In this document: one piece after another, positions 1 to 8,681 of the stretch
Numbering within the stretch: the first letter of the stretch is position 1
Layout: each line of letters begins with the position of its first letter
NCBI GenBank assembly: GCA_040387475.1
Contig: JAZKDT010000059.1
Span: forward strand, 11,928-75,927
Source: UBA4416 sp040387475
Lineage (GTDB): Bacteria > Bacteroidota > Bacteroidia > B-17B0 > Aurantibacillaceae
Direction of reading: 5' to 3'
Length of the DNA stretch: 64,000 nt
Program-made: the position numbers and the translations under genes
Notes under the pieces: model-generated
Told to the model about the DNA's origin: nothing
What the model saw: only the letters and a program-made list of their open reading frames with translations
The model's database searches: none

Positions 1-1550
1 TCACATATACTGCCACATGTAAGATCAGTATGACTCACCGTTAAAGTGATGGCGGGTGGCTGTATTATATTTACAGAATAGGTAGCAGTACATGTTTTGC
101 TATCAGTAACAGTCATTGTAAGTACTGCCGGACATAAAGCTGTTATAGAAGAAGTTGTAGATGTTGAAGGCGTTGACGACGCTGATAACCAGGAATAACT
201 ATAAGGCCCCGTGCCACCTGATGGCGAAGCGGTAGCCGAACCATTGCAGGCTGCATTACATGTAACGCTACTACTCACGCCATTAGCAAGCAATACTGCT
301 GGCTGAACCAGGGTAGTAGTAAACGTATTAATACAACCATTTACGTTTGTGGCAGTTACGGTGTAAGTGCCGGCGCATGCGTTTTTTAAAGTATCCCTGG
401 TATTAATATTAGTATGGGTTACGTTAGGAGGATTCCAGTTAATCGATAACGGAATTGCTCCGGTTAAAACCGAAGCCCGTACCTGTCCGTTACATAATCC
501 ATTACAAGTAGGCTGCGTCGTGCTAAAATTCAATATGGTGGCAGGTGGATCCACCATACCAAAAGATCCGGCAGTTTGCTCTCCAATAGCATTCTCAAAT
601 ACAACAAGATATTGACTGGAGCACCCACACAAGGCATTTACGGAATAAGTTGTTCCAGTATAAGCAGCCTCCGCAGGCGGCAAATTAGAAGGACATGTTC
701 CATTAATCCACTGAATAATATACGGTGGGTTTGAACAACCTGACAGGTTAAAGATAGCTATACCATCACACACGCCCTGGCAGGTGGGAAACACAACTGT
801 AGGCGAAGGAACCGAACAGGCCTGCGGTGAAATGGGAGTGACTTTTAAATTAGAAACACTATTTAACGCGGAAAGGGTTGCGGAAGGCAACATGCTTTTT
901 TGGCATATAATATTAGTTTTTAGAAGTGCCGAATTTGTAATTTGAGAATTGTTAACGGTGAGGAGATTAGATGCCTGAATCAGATTATTAGAAAGATCCA
1001 GTTGCGTATTTGTAATCACAACATCTTTGGCAAGAATGGAGGAGTTTTTTAATTCAAAATTTCCGGAAACATATACTGATTTTGATGTTACCAAAGTTCC
1101 CAACTCTACATCTGCTTGCGCATTCAAATAAATATCATTGTCAAATCTATTTTGCGAGAACTGATATTTTACTGATGACTGAGGATTTAAATTAATTTTC
1201 CCATTCAGCTTAAAATAAAAATGCGCATTCAGATTTACATCACCATTGATTGTCAAATCAACATTTGGTGAGCCAATCACATCGATTTTAAAATTGGCGT
1301 TTTCCGAAATAATTGATTTAAACTGAACGCTGTGTAATGCATGAATCGTAAAACTGGAAGCAGAAGATGCATTATCAAAAACAACGGTTGAAGCACCGGA
1401 AGGTAATATGTTTGATGAAGTTCCACCACTGGTATAAGACCAATGAGCAATGTCGTTCCAGTAACCTGAGCCACCAACCCAATAAAAAGTTTGTGCATTT
1501 AGGCAAGCGGTTACAAATAGGACAATAAAAAGTAGCAGTTTTTTCAACAT
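1..1550 (-). CDS. SprB-repeat surface protein, 5' part (runs off left edge)
   Basis: The reading frame is open from ATG at 1550 to the window edge, 516 complete codons with no stop, so the C-terminal part lies outside. Residues 1-20 form a signal peptide ending in LNAQ. It is followed by YWVGGSGYWND, an opening common in large Bacteroidota surface proteins, and then a beta-rich region of short Asn/Ser-rich strands. From about residue 225 there are repeats of the SprB type: pairs such as TCNGLCNG or TCNAACNG, then GGTGPYSYSW. SprB is the mobile gliding adhesin of Flavobacterium, and proteins with such repeats are normally T9SS cargo carried on the cell surface. An adhesive or gliding role is inferred from the repeats only. 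The missing C-terminus should carry a sorting domain. Confidence 0.8.
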   Translation of the reverse strand, partial: MLKKLLLFIVLFVTACLNAQTFYWVGGSGYWNDIAHWSYTSGGTSSNILPSGASTVVFDNASSASSFTIHALHSVQFKSIISENANFKIDVIGSPNVDLTINGDVNLNAHFYFKLNGKINLNPQSSVKYQFSQNRFDNDIYLNAQADVELGTLVTSKSVYVSGNFELKNSSILAKDVVITNTQLDLSNNLIQASNLLTVNNSQITNSALLKTNIICQKSMLPSATLSALNSVSNLKVTPISPQACSVPSPTVVFPTCQGVCDGIAIFNLSGCSNPPYIIQWINGTCPSNLPPAEAAYTGTTYSVNALCGCSSQYLVVFENAIGEQTAGSFGMVDPPATILNFSTTQPTCNGLCNGQVRASVLTGAIPLSINWNPPNVTHTNINTRDTLKNACAGTYTVTATNVNGCINTFTTTLVQPAVLLANGVSSSVTCNAACNGSATASPSGGTGPYSYSWLSASSTPSTSTTSSITALCPAVLTMTVTDSKTCTATYSVNIIQPPAITLTVSHTDLTCGSIC

Positions 1551-1677
1551 AACGATTTTAAACTTTTACGAATTTAAAGTAGTTTGAGTTTCTAAATATA
1601 GGAAAATAAGCCTAATATTAACAATTCTACTGTGTGAAACCTTACTTTAACTGATTGAATTTAACGAAATTATACTC

Positions 1678-2247
1678 ATGAACGAAGAAAATTCTTTAAA
1701 TAGCTGGAAAACACTTTCCTCCGAATTAATGTATGAATCGGCCTGGATTGCCGTTCATAAACATGAAACGATAAATCCGGCAGGCAATCCGGCCGTTTAC
1801 AGTGTTATTAATTTCAAAAATTTAGCAATTGGCATTTTGCCTTTAAGTAACGATGGATATACCTGGCTGGTGGGACAGTGGCGTTATCCATTAAATGCGT
1901 ATAGCTGGGAAATACCTGAAGGGGGTGGTCCTTTAGGAGAAGCTCCCATAGAAACTGCAGTAAGAGAATTGAAAGAGGAGACTGGTATTGTAGCAAAAAA
2001 ATTTGACGAAATTATGCAATTGCATTTGAGTAATTCGGCCACCAACGAACATGCCTTTGTGTTTTTAGCGACTGATTTAACCTTTGGTGATGCGGAGCCT
2101 GAGGAAACGGAAGACTTGAAAGTTAAGAAAGTTCACATCAACGACGCGTTCGACATGGTGCAGAATGGTGAAATAACTGATGCTATCAGCGTAGCTGCTA
2201 TTTACAAAGTAAAGTATTTGATAGACACAGGAAAGTTGAAGATTTAA
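1678..2247 (+). CDS. NUDIX hydrolase, ADP-ribose pyrophosphatase-like
   Basis: This 189-residue protein carries a full Nudix box at residues 82-104: G82, E88, REL at 96-98, EE at 100-101, G103 and I104. The box binds Mg2+ and hydrolyses a nucleoside diphosphate linked to another moiety. The upstream beta strands and the WRYPLN segment before the box resemble the ADP-ribose/NDP-sugar pyrophosphatase branch, so cytosolic clearance of ADP-ribose or an NDP-sugar is the likely role; the substrate itself is inferred. The gene stands alone, divergent from the SprB-repeat gene, with 127 bp between the two start codons. I saw no clear consensus promoter there, only weak TACTTTAA-like matches on each strand. 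Confidence 0.88.
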   Translation: MNEENSLNSWKTLSSELMYESAWIAVHKHETINPAGNPAVYSVINFKNLAIGILPLSNDGYTWLVGQWRYPLNAYSWEIPEGGGPLGEAPIETAVRELKEETGIVAKKFDEIMQLHLSNSATNEHAFVFLATDLTFGDAEPEETEDLKVKKVHINDAFDMVQNGEITDAISVAAIYKVKYLIDTGKLKI

Positions 2248-2360
2248 TCTACTACACGTCTGATAACTCCCCTGCTTCTTTAACAAGGAGAGAATGTTAG
2301 AGCCGAAAAGCGGTAAGTTCTACTTTGACAGCGGTGAGGTTTTGTACGGAAGCGGAGAGT

Positions 2361-2873
2361 TTACCAACCCGCTATTTCCCAGGTTCCCTGCGAGCGCATT
2401 ACCTGTTCAATAATATCACGCACACAAGCATCTCCCCCTTTTCGTCCCGAAATATAAATACAAATTTCTTTTATTTCGTGTGCAGAATCTGCCGGACAAC
2501 AAGCTATGCCAACCCTTTGCATCACTTCGTAATCAGGTAAATCATCGCCCATGAATAAAATTTCTTCTTCATTTAAACTATGCTCATTGATATAATCTTT
2601 GTAACATTGAAGCTTGTCGTGCTGCGACAAAAATATATCTTCTATTCCTAAACCTGCTAATGCCTTTTTTACTACCTGGCTATTTCCTCCGGTAATAATT
2701 CCAATGCGATAACCTTTCTTTACAGCCAGTTGCAAAGCAAAACCATCTTTGGAATTCATGTTTCTAACAAACTCTCCACTCTCCATTAAAAACACCTGTC
2801 CATTCGTTAATACACCATCCACATCAAACAATAAAGTTTTAATGCGCGTTAATTTTTGCTTGAAGTTCTCCAT
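2361..2873 (-). CDS. kdsC: 3-deoxy-D-manno-octulosonate 8-phosphate phosphatase (HAD family)
   Basis: A 170-residue HAD phosphatase with the motif I segment DVDGVLT (Asp17 nucleophile, Asp19 acid/base), GIITGG as motif II and MGDDLPD as the metal-binding motif. Size and motifs match KdsC, which removes phosphate from Kdo-8-phosphate in the cytosol to give Kdo for lipopolysaccharide. It has no cap domain, as expected for the tetrameric C0 HAD class. It is the last gene of the run starting at 8640, three bases after the DUF2520 gene. The 113 bp downstream (2248-2360) hold no gene that I can see. Confidence 0.88.
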   Translation of the reverse strand: MENFKQKLTRIKTLLFDVDGVLTNGQVFLMESGEFVRNMNSKDGFALQLAVKKGYRIGIITGGNSQVVKKALAGLGIEDIFLSQHDKLQCYKDYINEHSLNEEEILFMGDDLPDYEVMQRVGIACCPADSAHEIKEICIYISGRKGGDACVRDIIEQVMRSQGTWEIAGW

Positions 2874-2876
2874 AAG

Positions 2877-3677
2877 TTATTCGTGGCTTTGTTGTTTCAT
2901 AATTAAATCGGACAGCACTGTATATACGTGATACAACTGCGGATCCTCTTTTAATAATTGCAAATGTTTATTCATGACGATTTTATCATTCCGCATGGCC
3001 GGACCTGTCTGAGCCTTCCCGGGAGAAACTTTTTGGAGTTTTTGAAACGATTGTAACATAATCGGATGCAATAATGCGGTGTCTTTTTTACTCAACCCGT
3101 TTTCAATTATTTCGTAAGCAGAAACATATAAGGCATTTGTAAAATTACAGGCGAATACCGCAGCTAAATGCATTTGCAGTCTTTTTTTAGAATTGACTTC
3201 TTTTACTTTTTTTGAAACATAGTCTGCCGTTTTTTTCAAAGCACTCAATACGGATTTGGAATTGGCTTCTATTAATAATGGCGTTGTTTTCCAATCGATC
3301 TTTGCCCCCGTGTAAAATGTTTGAAGTGGATAATAAACTCCAACAGAAGACGACACCTTTTTCAAAACCGATATATCAATGCTTCCGGAAGTATGCACCA
3401 CAATTCCTTTTAATTTTAAGGGCATTAAATTTTTACAAACCTCAGCAATCACATCATCCTTTACTGCAATGATATATACATCTGCTTTTTTAGTAAGAGC
3501 ATTATAATCAGTTACCAACTCACATTTAGCCTGCTTTGAAAATAATCTGGCCTCTTTTGAATTTCGGTGATTGAACACCTGAACCACATGGAGTTCTTTT
3601 TTATCTTTAAAAGAATCAGCTATATGATATGCAACATGGCCTGTTCCTATAATGACTATGTTAACCGTTTTGCTCAT
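2877..3677 (-). CDS. Rossmann-like and DUF2520 domain protein
   Basis: 266 residues. The N-terminal half is a Rossmann fold with the nucleotide-binding turn GTGHVAYH near residues 12-19; a second helical domain of the DUF2520 type starts near residue 135 (GVYYPLQTF). The architecture is that of F420/NADP oxidoreductase-like and ketopantoate/6-phosphogluconate dehydrogenase-like proteins, but the substrate is unknown. It sits between ccmF (12 bp gap) and kdsC (3 bp gap). The pairing with kdsC is one I associate with Bacteroidota generally, and a link to Kdo or envelope metabolism is only inference from that. Confidence 0.8.
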   Translation of the reverse strand: MSKTVNIVIIGTGHVAYHIADSFKDKKELHVVQVFNHRNSKEARLFSKQAKCELVTDYNALTKKADVYIIAVKDDVIAEVCKNLMPLKLKGIVVHTSGSIDISVLKKVSSSVGVYYPLQTFYTGAKIDWKTTPLLIEANSKSVLSALKKTADYVSKKVKEVNSKKRLQMHLAAVFACNFTNALYVSAYEIIENGLSKKDTALLHPIMLQSFQKLQKVSPGKAQTGPAMRNDKIVMNKHLQLLKEDPQLYHVYTVLSDLIMKQQSHE

Positions 3678-3688
3678 GTGTAATATAA

Positions 3689-6289
3689 TTACGAAGCGTT
3701 TTTTAATTTGTTCATCCGGCGTCGTTCAATAATAGCAATCAATGTTCCAATGATCATGATTAAACAACCCAGCCACAATACATTGATAAAGGGAAACATA
3801 TAGGCTTCCAATACCACAAAATCCTGCGCGTTATTTACTTTTTCACTCATCTGAATTTCAATACTACCTTCATTAGGATTTATTTTCCAGAAGATAAATT
3901 TTAAACCTAACTCCTTCAGCTCAAATTCGTCGGGCATTACCATACTATTTTTCAAAATATATTTTGGCGTTGCCCTATAAATTTTACCGTTAATATCGGT
4001 CGCTTTTAAAACCGCTGTTACCACTAATAAGCTATCGTTTGCAGAATATTGTTCTTCTGTTAAATTAGTGGTTATACTATCTATTTCTATGATGGCGTTA
4101 TCAGAGAAAATAGTGTCATTCATATGTCCGATAAAATTAGTTGGTTCTCGGTAAGCGTCTTTTTTTATATCTTTCGTATCACTTAAAATCCCGTAGGTAA
4201 TGTGCGTATAAATATCATTACTTAAAAAATGTTTGGTAGCGGGATGCGCTGCAGCACCCATTCTTGGATTATCCTGTATCATAGGACTTAACTCAAATGC
4301 CTTTACAATTTTACCATTTTCATCTTTGGCAAAATAATCCATGTTAAAAAATACATCTATGCCTCTGCGCTCTTTTCCTTTATAAGTTACCAAATAATTT
4401 CCCATTGACAGGGTATCACCTACAGTAAGAACCAGACTTTTTTTAGCGTCAAAATCCTCGCCTAAACTTGCTACATTTTTTTGAGATGTATTTTTAGAGA
4501 TGGTCTGTTTTTTAGAGGTAGATACTAAAGCTCCCAATAAAATTAAAGCAAAACCTATATGTGCAATAGATGAGCCCGCGTGACGCATCCTTCCTTTCAA
4601 AATCCTTAACCAATAATCGAGATTGCAAAACACGGCAAATAAAGCTGATATAAATAAAATGGCATAAGAAATTAAATTCCATTTATCAAGGGGTTTTGCC
4701 AAAGAATAATCCTTTAAAAAATACAAAGGAATAACTGCCGATAGTCCAAATATCACCGACAATAATCCTGAAATACTTATGCTTTTTAAAAATTGTTTCG
4801 GATCTGTTTTTTTATATTTAAAAAATTGTCCGACTGCAACTAATAATAACGCAACAATAGTGAACGGAACCATCCATACATTATAATCGGCCACTTTAAT
4901 GCCGGCTTTTTCTTTTTCATACAGCCATCCCATAAACAGTTTATTCATAACAGGAATTGAAGTGAAATAAGTGATCACCAGAGCCGACAATAAGAAGACC
5001 AAAGAGCCCACAAACATCCAAAACTCTCTTGAATACAAGCTTTCCTCCTCTTCCTCTTTTGGAAAAAACTTAATGTACGAATAAATAGTCAACACAAAAC
5101 TCATAACTATCCACACTAACAGTATAGCAACTTTATGACCTACTGTGAGGCCTACAAAAAACATTAAAAAAGAAACCATCACATAAGAAACGCGAACGAG
5201 TTTGTCATGGATCAGCAATACAATACAAATAAAAATAAACGTGAGTACATACACTACCAGCTGCCCCTGCATCCCCAGATCTGTAAAAGCATGGACCGAA
5301 CTTTTACCTAAAATACCACTGCGGGTTAAGAACGTAGAATATAACACCAATAAAAAAGAAGCAATAGCCATTAAGTGGGTCATAAATAAAGAACCTCCTT
5401 TATTTTTATTGATGATCATCACGTGTCCGGCACCAACCATAACCAGCCACGGCACTAAGGAAGAATTTTCAACCGGATCCCATGCCCAGAAACCTCCAAA
5501 ACTCAGAGCTTCGTAAGCCCATGCGCCGCCCATTAAAATACCTGTTCCCAAAATCATGATGCTGAAAAAGGTCCAGGTCAATGCGGGTCGTTGCCAGGTC
5601 GTAAAATCACGTTTCCATAAACCGGCGATAGCAAAAGTAAATGGAACTAATGTAGAAGAGAATCCCAAAAATAAAGTCGGCGGATGGATTGTCATCCAAT
5701 AGTTCATCAATAGAGGATTTAACCCGTTACCATCAATCTTGGATAAATAATTTTCGACTTGCAAAAACGGCAAATTAGAAAATTGTGGATTTTCTCTTAG
5801 TAATAAAAACGGGTTAGAACCTAATTTATAATCACCAATATAAACTCCAAGCAACATGCTGGCAATAAAAACCTGCACTAAAGCAAAAATAGCCATTGTT
5901 GGCGCTTCCCATTTGGCCTCAATGGTTTTACGTAAAATATTACCTAAAACAACATTCCAGAATGCCCATAATAAAAAACTACCTTCCTGTCCTTCCCAAA
6001 AGCAGGACATGATGTATTGCATTGGCATTTCATTATTACTATGCTGATAAACATATGAGTATTCGTAAAAATGATTGAACAACATGTAAAACAACGTGGC
6101 TGCAATTCCTATAATGGAAATTGAGTGAATCGTAAAAGCTGTATTCGCAAATTTTTTCCATTGGGAAGTTAAAACTTCTTTGGAATAAAAATAATAACCA
6201 ATAGCAGAAAATAAAGCGGCTATTAAGGATAAAACGACAAAGCCATTTCCTAATTGTCCAACCCACAAGCGCTCGTCCATAGTACCCAT
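3689..6289 (-). CDS. ccmF: Cytochrome c maturation heme lyase, CcmF/CcsA type
   Basis: 866 residues with many transmembrane helices. The tryptophan-rich WWD heme-handling segment is at residues 264-281 (FGGFWAWDPVENSS). A conserved His202 lies in the MNYWMTIHPPTLFLGF helix. A large soluble periplasmic loop occupies about residues 600-830, followed by a last helix. CcmF ligates heme to apocytochrome c CxxCH motifs on the outer face of the inner membrane. The neighbours ccmB, ccmC, a ccmD-like gene and ccmE complete a System I set in one operon, which supports CcmF over System II CcsA. The start could be Met1 (6289) or Met4 (6280). Confidence 0.9.
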   Translation of the reverse strand: MGTMDERLWVGQLGNGFVVLSLIAALFSAIGYYFYSKEVLTSQWKKFANTAFTIHSISIIGIAATLFYMLFNHFYEYSYVYQHSNNEMPMQYIMSCFWEGQEGSFLLWAFWNVVLGNILRKTIEAKWEAPTMAIFALVQVFIASMLLGVYIGDYKLGSNPFLLLRENPQFSNLPFLQVENYLSKIDGNGLNPLLMNYWMTIHPPTLFLGFSSTLVPFTFAIAGLWKRDFTTWQRPALTWTFFSIMILGTGILMGGAWAYEALSFGGFWAWDPVENSSLVPWLVMVGAGHVMIINKNKGGSLFMTHLMAIASFLLVLYSTFLTRSGILGKSSVHAFTDLGMQGQLVVYVLTFIFICIVLLIHDKLVRVSYVMVSFLMFFVGLTVGHKVAILLVWIVMSFVLTIYSYIKFFPKEEEEESLYSREFWMFVGSLVFLLSALVITYFTSIPVMNKLFMGWLYEKEKAGIKVADYNVWMVPFTIVALLLVAVGQFFKYKKTDPKQFLKSISISGLLSVIFGLSAVIPLYFLKDYSLAKPLDKWNLISYAILFISALFAVFCNLDYWLRILKGRMRHAGSSIAHIGFALILLGALVSTSKKQTISKNTSQKNVASLGEDFDAKKSLVLTVGDTLSMGNYLVTYKGKERRGIDVFFNMDYFAKDENGKIVKAFELSPMIQDNPRMGAAAHPATKHFLSNDIYTHITYGILSDTKDIKKDAYREPTNFIGHMNDTIFSDNAIIEIDSITTNLTEEQYSANDSLLVVTAVLKATDINGKIYRATPKYILKNSMVMPDEFELKELGLKFIFWKINPNEGSIEIQMSEKVNNAQDFVVLEAYMFPFINVLWLGCLIMIIGTLIAIIERRRMNKLKNAS

Positions 6290-6297
6290 TCGTAAAT

Positions 6298-6696
6298 TTA
6301 TTTTTTATTTTTTTCGTCCCATGCCATGGCTTCCCATAGTTCCAATTTGTTTCCTGCAGGATCCATGATCCAGGCAAATACTCCATTCTCATGATATTCA
6401 GGTCCTTTAACAATAGTAACATTTCCTGCTTCTAACTGCGACAGCATTTCTGCCATATTATCAACCCGGTAATTTATCATGAATGTTGATTCGCTTGGAC
6501 TAAACCATTTTGTATCTTGTGGAGCCGTACTCCATACAGTTACGCCTTTATCGTTGGCCTGATCGTTTGGCCATCTTAAAATGGCTCCGCCCCAGGTTTC
6601 TAAATCCAATCCTAAATATTGCTTATACCACTCTCCTAATTCTTTCGGATTTTGAGTTTTAAAAAACACGCCTCCAATTCCTGTTATTTTTGCCAT
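6298..6696 (-). CDS. VOC family (glyoxalase/bleomycin-resistance fold) protein
   Basis: 132 residues with two beta-alpha-beta-beta-beta halves. The N-terminal half opens with GVFFKTQNPKELGEWY and the C-terminal half ends with FAWIMDPAGNKLELWE, where Glu near the end is the usual metal ligand of the vicinal-oxygen-chelate fold. This family includes lyases, dioxygenases and binding proteins, and nothing here fixes the substrate. The gene is inserted between ccmE (12 bp gap) and ccmF (8 bp gap), so it is co-transcribed with cytochrome maturation although no known step needs it. Confidence 0.8.
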   Translation of the reverse strand: MAKITGIGGVFFKTQNPKELGEWYKQYLGLDLETWGGAILRWPNDQANDKGVTVWSTAPQDTKWFSPSESTFMINYRVDNMAEMLSQLEAGNVTIVKGPEYHENGVFAWIMDPAGNKLELWEAMAWDEKNKK

Positions 6697-6708
6697 TGCA
6701 TGTTATTG

Positions 6709-7092
6709 TTAAGCCTGGGGTTTGCCGTCATTATATTTACTCGGACATTTCATTAAGATCTCGTTAGCATGAAATTCCTCTCCCTGCATTTTGCCAATCA
6801 AAACAATTTGTTCTGATTTTTGAATATCCTGCGGAACACTTTTATGAAGCACTACTCTTTTCTCAACGCCCTTATTATCCACCATCATAAATGAACATTC
6901 ATCTGCATTCATCTTTGGATCGTATTGTACGGGAACCGCTTTATTTAATTTTCCAACAACGTGGTACTCTGTATCAGGATTAGCGGTGGCTTCCATAAAA
7001 TCAGAATATGTAGAACTGTTTTGAAGCGAGGTAAAGATCACTCCAATAGCTACCGCTATAACCACTATTCCTAAAATGTGAATTTTTTTCAT
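6709..7092 (-). CDS. ccmE: Cytochrome c maturation protein CcmE (Cys-type heme chaperone)
   Basis: 127 residues: one N-terminal membrane anchor (about residues 5-22) followed by a periplasmic OB-fold domain. CcmE receives heme from CcmC and passes it to CcmF. In the well-studied proteins heme is held covalently by His of an HxxxY motif; here the C-terminal motif reads CPSKY, with Cys116 and Tyr120, so it is a CxxxY variant. The spacing to Tyr and the position after the last strand (EFHANEILMK) support the assignment. The tail after the motif is very short, only 7 residues. Confidence 0.85.
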   Translation of the reverse strand: MKKIHILGIVVIAVAIGVIFTSLQNSSTYSDFMEATANPDTEYHVVGKLNKAVPVQYDPKMNADECSFMMVDNKGVEKRVVLHKSVPQDIQKSEQIVLIGKMQGEEFHANEILMKCPSKYNDGKPQA

Positions 7093-7108
7093 CTTACTCA
7101 GTACTTAT

Positions 7109-7324
7109 TTAATGCTTATTTTCTAATTTTCTCAATTTTAAATCAATCGATACGAGGTAACCAATCAGGCAAATAAAAATAATTGCCAATACTGTTATCA
7201 CTACATAGATTTTCCCGTCTCTTCTAAAAGCGTCGGCCATATCGGGTGACGTTGTAACTTCCTGTGCTATTCCAAAAAATGGAAATAAAAGGCCTGTCAA
7301 TATTAAAATAATTTTATTCTTCAT
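7109..7324 (-). CDS. CcmD-like small membrane protein
   Basis: 71 residues. An N-terminal signal peptide (cleavage near GIAQ) precedes an acidic stretch, then one membrane helix (about residues 40-60), then a short charged tail KLRKLENKH. Position between ccmC and ccmE, size and single tail-proximal helix match the CcmD-like proteins of Bacteroidota, which stabilise the CcmABC-heme-CcmE complex. Sequence similarity to proteobacterial CcmD is low, so the call leans on context. The start overlaps the ccmC stop by 11 bp, indicating translational coupling. Confidence 0.75.
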   Translation of the reverse strand: MKNKIILILTGLLFPFFGIAQEVTTSPDMADAFRRDGKIYVVITVLAIIFICLIGYLVSIDLKLRKLENKH

Positions 7325-7976
7325 TTTGTTTATGAGTTAAAATGGCTAAACGTTTTTTTACATCAAAAATCCAAAGGCTTAATAATATCCAACCGATAAC
7401 AGCCGGATAAAAAACTGTACGTAAATTACTATCCATATCATACTGGGCAAATTTTGCGTTACCGCCGTTGCCCGGATGCAGAGAGTCTGTAATGCGTGGT
7501 AAGATCATAATGAATACAAACATCATTACAAATGCAAAAATATTATATACGGCAGCAATGCGGGCTTTCTTTTGTTCATCTTCAATAGAACTTCTTAAAA
7601 TAAAATACGCCAGGTAAATTAAAACAGCAATGGCAACCCCATTTAATTTAGGATCTTTAAATGTCCACCAGGTTAACCAGGTAAACTTGGCCCACATACA
7701 ACCGGTTAATAAGCCAGGCAGGGCAAAAAACAATCCTGTTTGCGCTGCCTGATTACTGATGAGATCAGATTGCAGATCGTTTTTAGCCAGCTGTTTGATG
7801 GCGTATACTACTGATAAACCCATTTGAAACAACATGGCAAACCAAATAGGCACATGATAATAAACGTTACGAATAGTTTCGTTTAAAATATCTAAACGAG
7901 GAACGTTGTTCAACAAACCCCATACAATTGAGTACAGGATAAGGATGACACTTGATATTTTCCACCATTTAAGCAT
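7314..7976 (-). CDS. ccmC: Heme export/handling protein CcmC (CcsA family)
   Basis: About 220 residues with six predicted membrane helices. The conserved Trp-rich loop after helix 3 is present in divergent form (MWAKFTWLTWWTFKDPK). CcmC loads heme onto CcmE at the periplasmic face. I chose ATG 7976 (MLKWWKIS), 5 bp after the ccmB stop. An in-frame ATG at 8024 would add 16 charged residues overlapping ccmB by 44 bp, which is less likely. It is the second gene of the ccm operon. Confidence 0.85.
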   Translation of the reverse strand: MLKWWKISSVILILYSIVWGLLNNVPRLDILNETIRNVYYHVPIWFAMLFQMGLSVVYAIKQLAKNDLQSDLISNQAAQTGLFFALPGLLTGCMWAKFTWLTWWTFKDPKLNGVAIAVLIYLAYFILRSSIEDEQKKARIAAVYNIFAFVMMFVFIMILPRITDSLHPGNGGNAKFAQYDMDSNLRTVFYPAVIGWILLSLWIFDVKKRLAILTHKQNEE

Positions 7977-7980
7977 TCGT

Positions 7981-8640
7981 TTATTCTTTCCAAAGGTAAT
8001 TAAATAATAGCGTTGCCAAAGCAACTACCACAATATTTAGCATGATCAAAACCATCAGGTATTTATAGCTCACGGCCCATCCAAGATCGTCAATAGCATA
8101 CTTACTTAATTTAATGGAAACCAAGAGTAAAGGTAACAACACCGGAAAACTCAAAATGGCCATTAAACTCATGTTATTGCCTGCTTTGGAAGCGATTGCG
8201 CTCATTAAACTCAATACACCCGAGAAAGCGGTTGAACTGAATAATAAGCTCAGCAAAAACATTCCCATATCTTTTACTACACTCCCTACAAACCAAGAGT
8301 AAAAGAAAAAGGTTAGCAAGCTCAATACAGCCATTAACAGCATATTGTAAATGATCTTGCTTAAAATAAAATGCTGTGGATGATAATAAAGGTAGTTGTA
8401 AAGCCCTTTTCCTTTGGTCTCCTGCATAAAGCTTTTGCTGGAAACGCTTACCGCTATAAAAGCGAAAATAACCCAAAATAAGGCATTCCAGGTAATTTTG
8501 TCCATTTTACCCTGGAAACACAAAACAGAAATGAAAACTGTCGCAACTATATAAACTAAAATTCCGGCAAGAGTTGACTTCTGCCGGAATTCCAGTAAGA
8601 ATTCTTTTTTAATAAGTTGAGATAATAATTGCGTGCTCAT
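7981..8640 (-). CDS. ccmB: Heme exporter membrane subunit CcmB
   Basis: 219 residues with six membrane helices. The N-terminus reads LLSQLIKKEFLLEFRQKST and a cytosolic stretch reads SSKSFMQETKGKG; both are typical of CcmB, the membrane partner of the ATPase CcmA. The paired CcmA gene is not in this operon or elsewhere in the window, which is common in Bacteroidota. It is the first gene of the operon running down to kdsC. A consensus promoter ends only a few bases before its ATG (8649-8679). Confidence 0.85.
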   Translation of the reverse strand: MSTQLLSQLIKKEFLLEFRQKSTLAGILVYIVATVFISVLCFQGKMDKITWNALFWVIFAFIAVSVSSKSFMQETKGKGLYNYLYYHPQHFILSKIIYNMLLMAVLSLLTFFFYSWFVGSVVKDMGMFLLSLLFSSTAFSGVLSLMSAIASKAGNNMSLMAILSFPVLLPLLLVSIKLSKYAIDDLGWAVSYKYLMVLIMLNIVVVALATLLFNYLWKE

Positions 8641-8648
8641 TGAGGGCC

Positions 8649-8679
8649 CAAATTTACGCCCAAATCCTGAAAATCACAA
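8649..8679 (-). promoter_or_regulatory. Bacteroidota-type promoter of the ccm operon
   Basis: Reading the minus strand, TTG (8679-8677) is followed after 20 nt by TAAATTTG (8656-8649), a perfect match to TAnnTTTG at the usual spacing. Transcription would start around 8641-8643, immediately before ATG 8640, so the mRNA would be leaderless or nearly so. Seen as a motif match only. Confidence 0.5.
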
Positions 8680-8681
8680 TT

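Noticed and set aside
367..1498. Short open frames on both strands in the first 1.5 kb
   Set aside because: They lie in other frames of the SprB-repeat gene, which is open across the whole region with a signal peptide and family motifs.
5202..5516. Plus-strand open frame opposite ccmF
   Set aside because: It is complementary to membrane helices of ccmF and shows no family resemblance.
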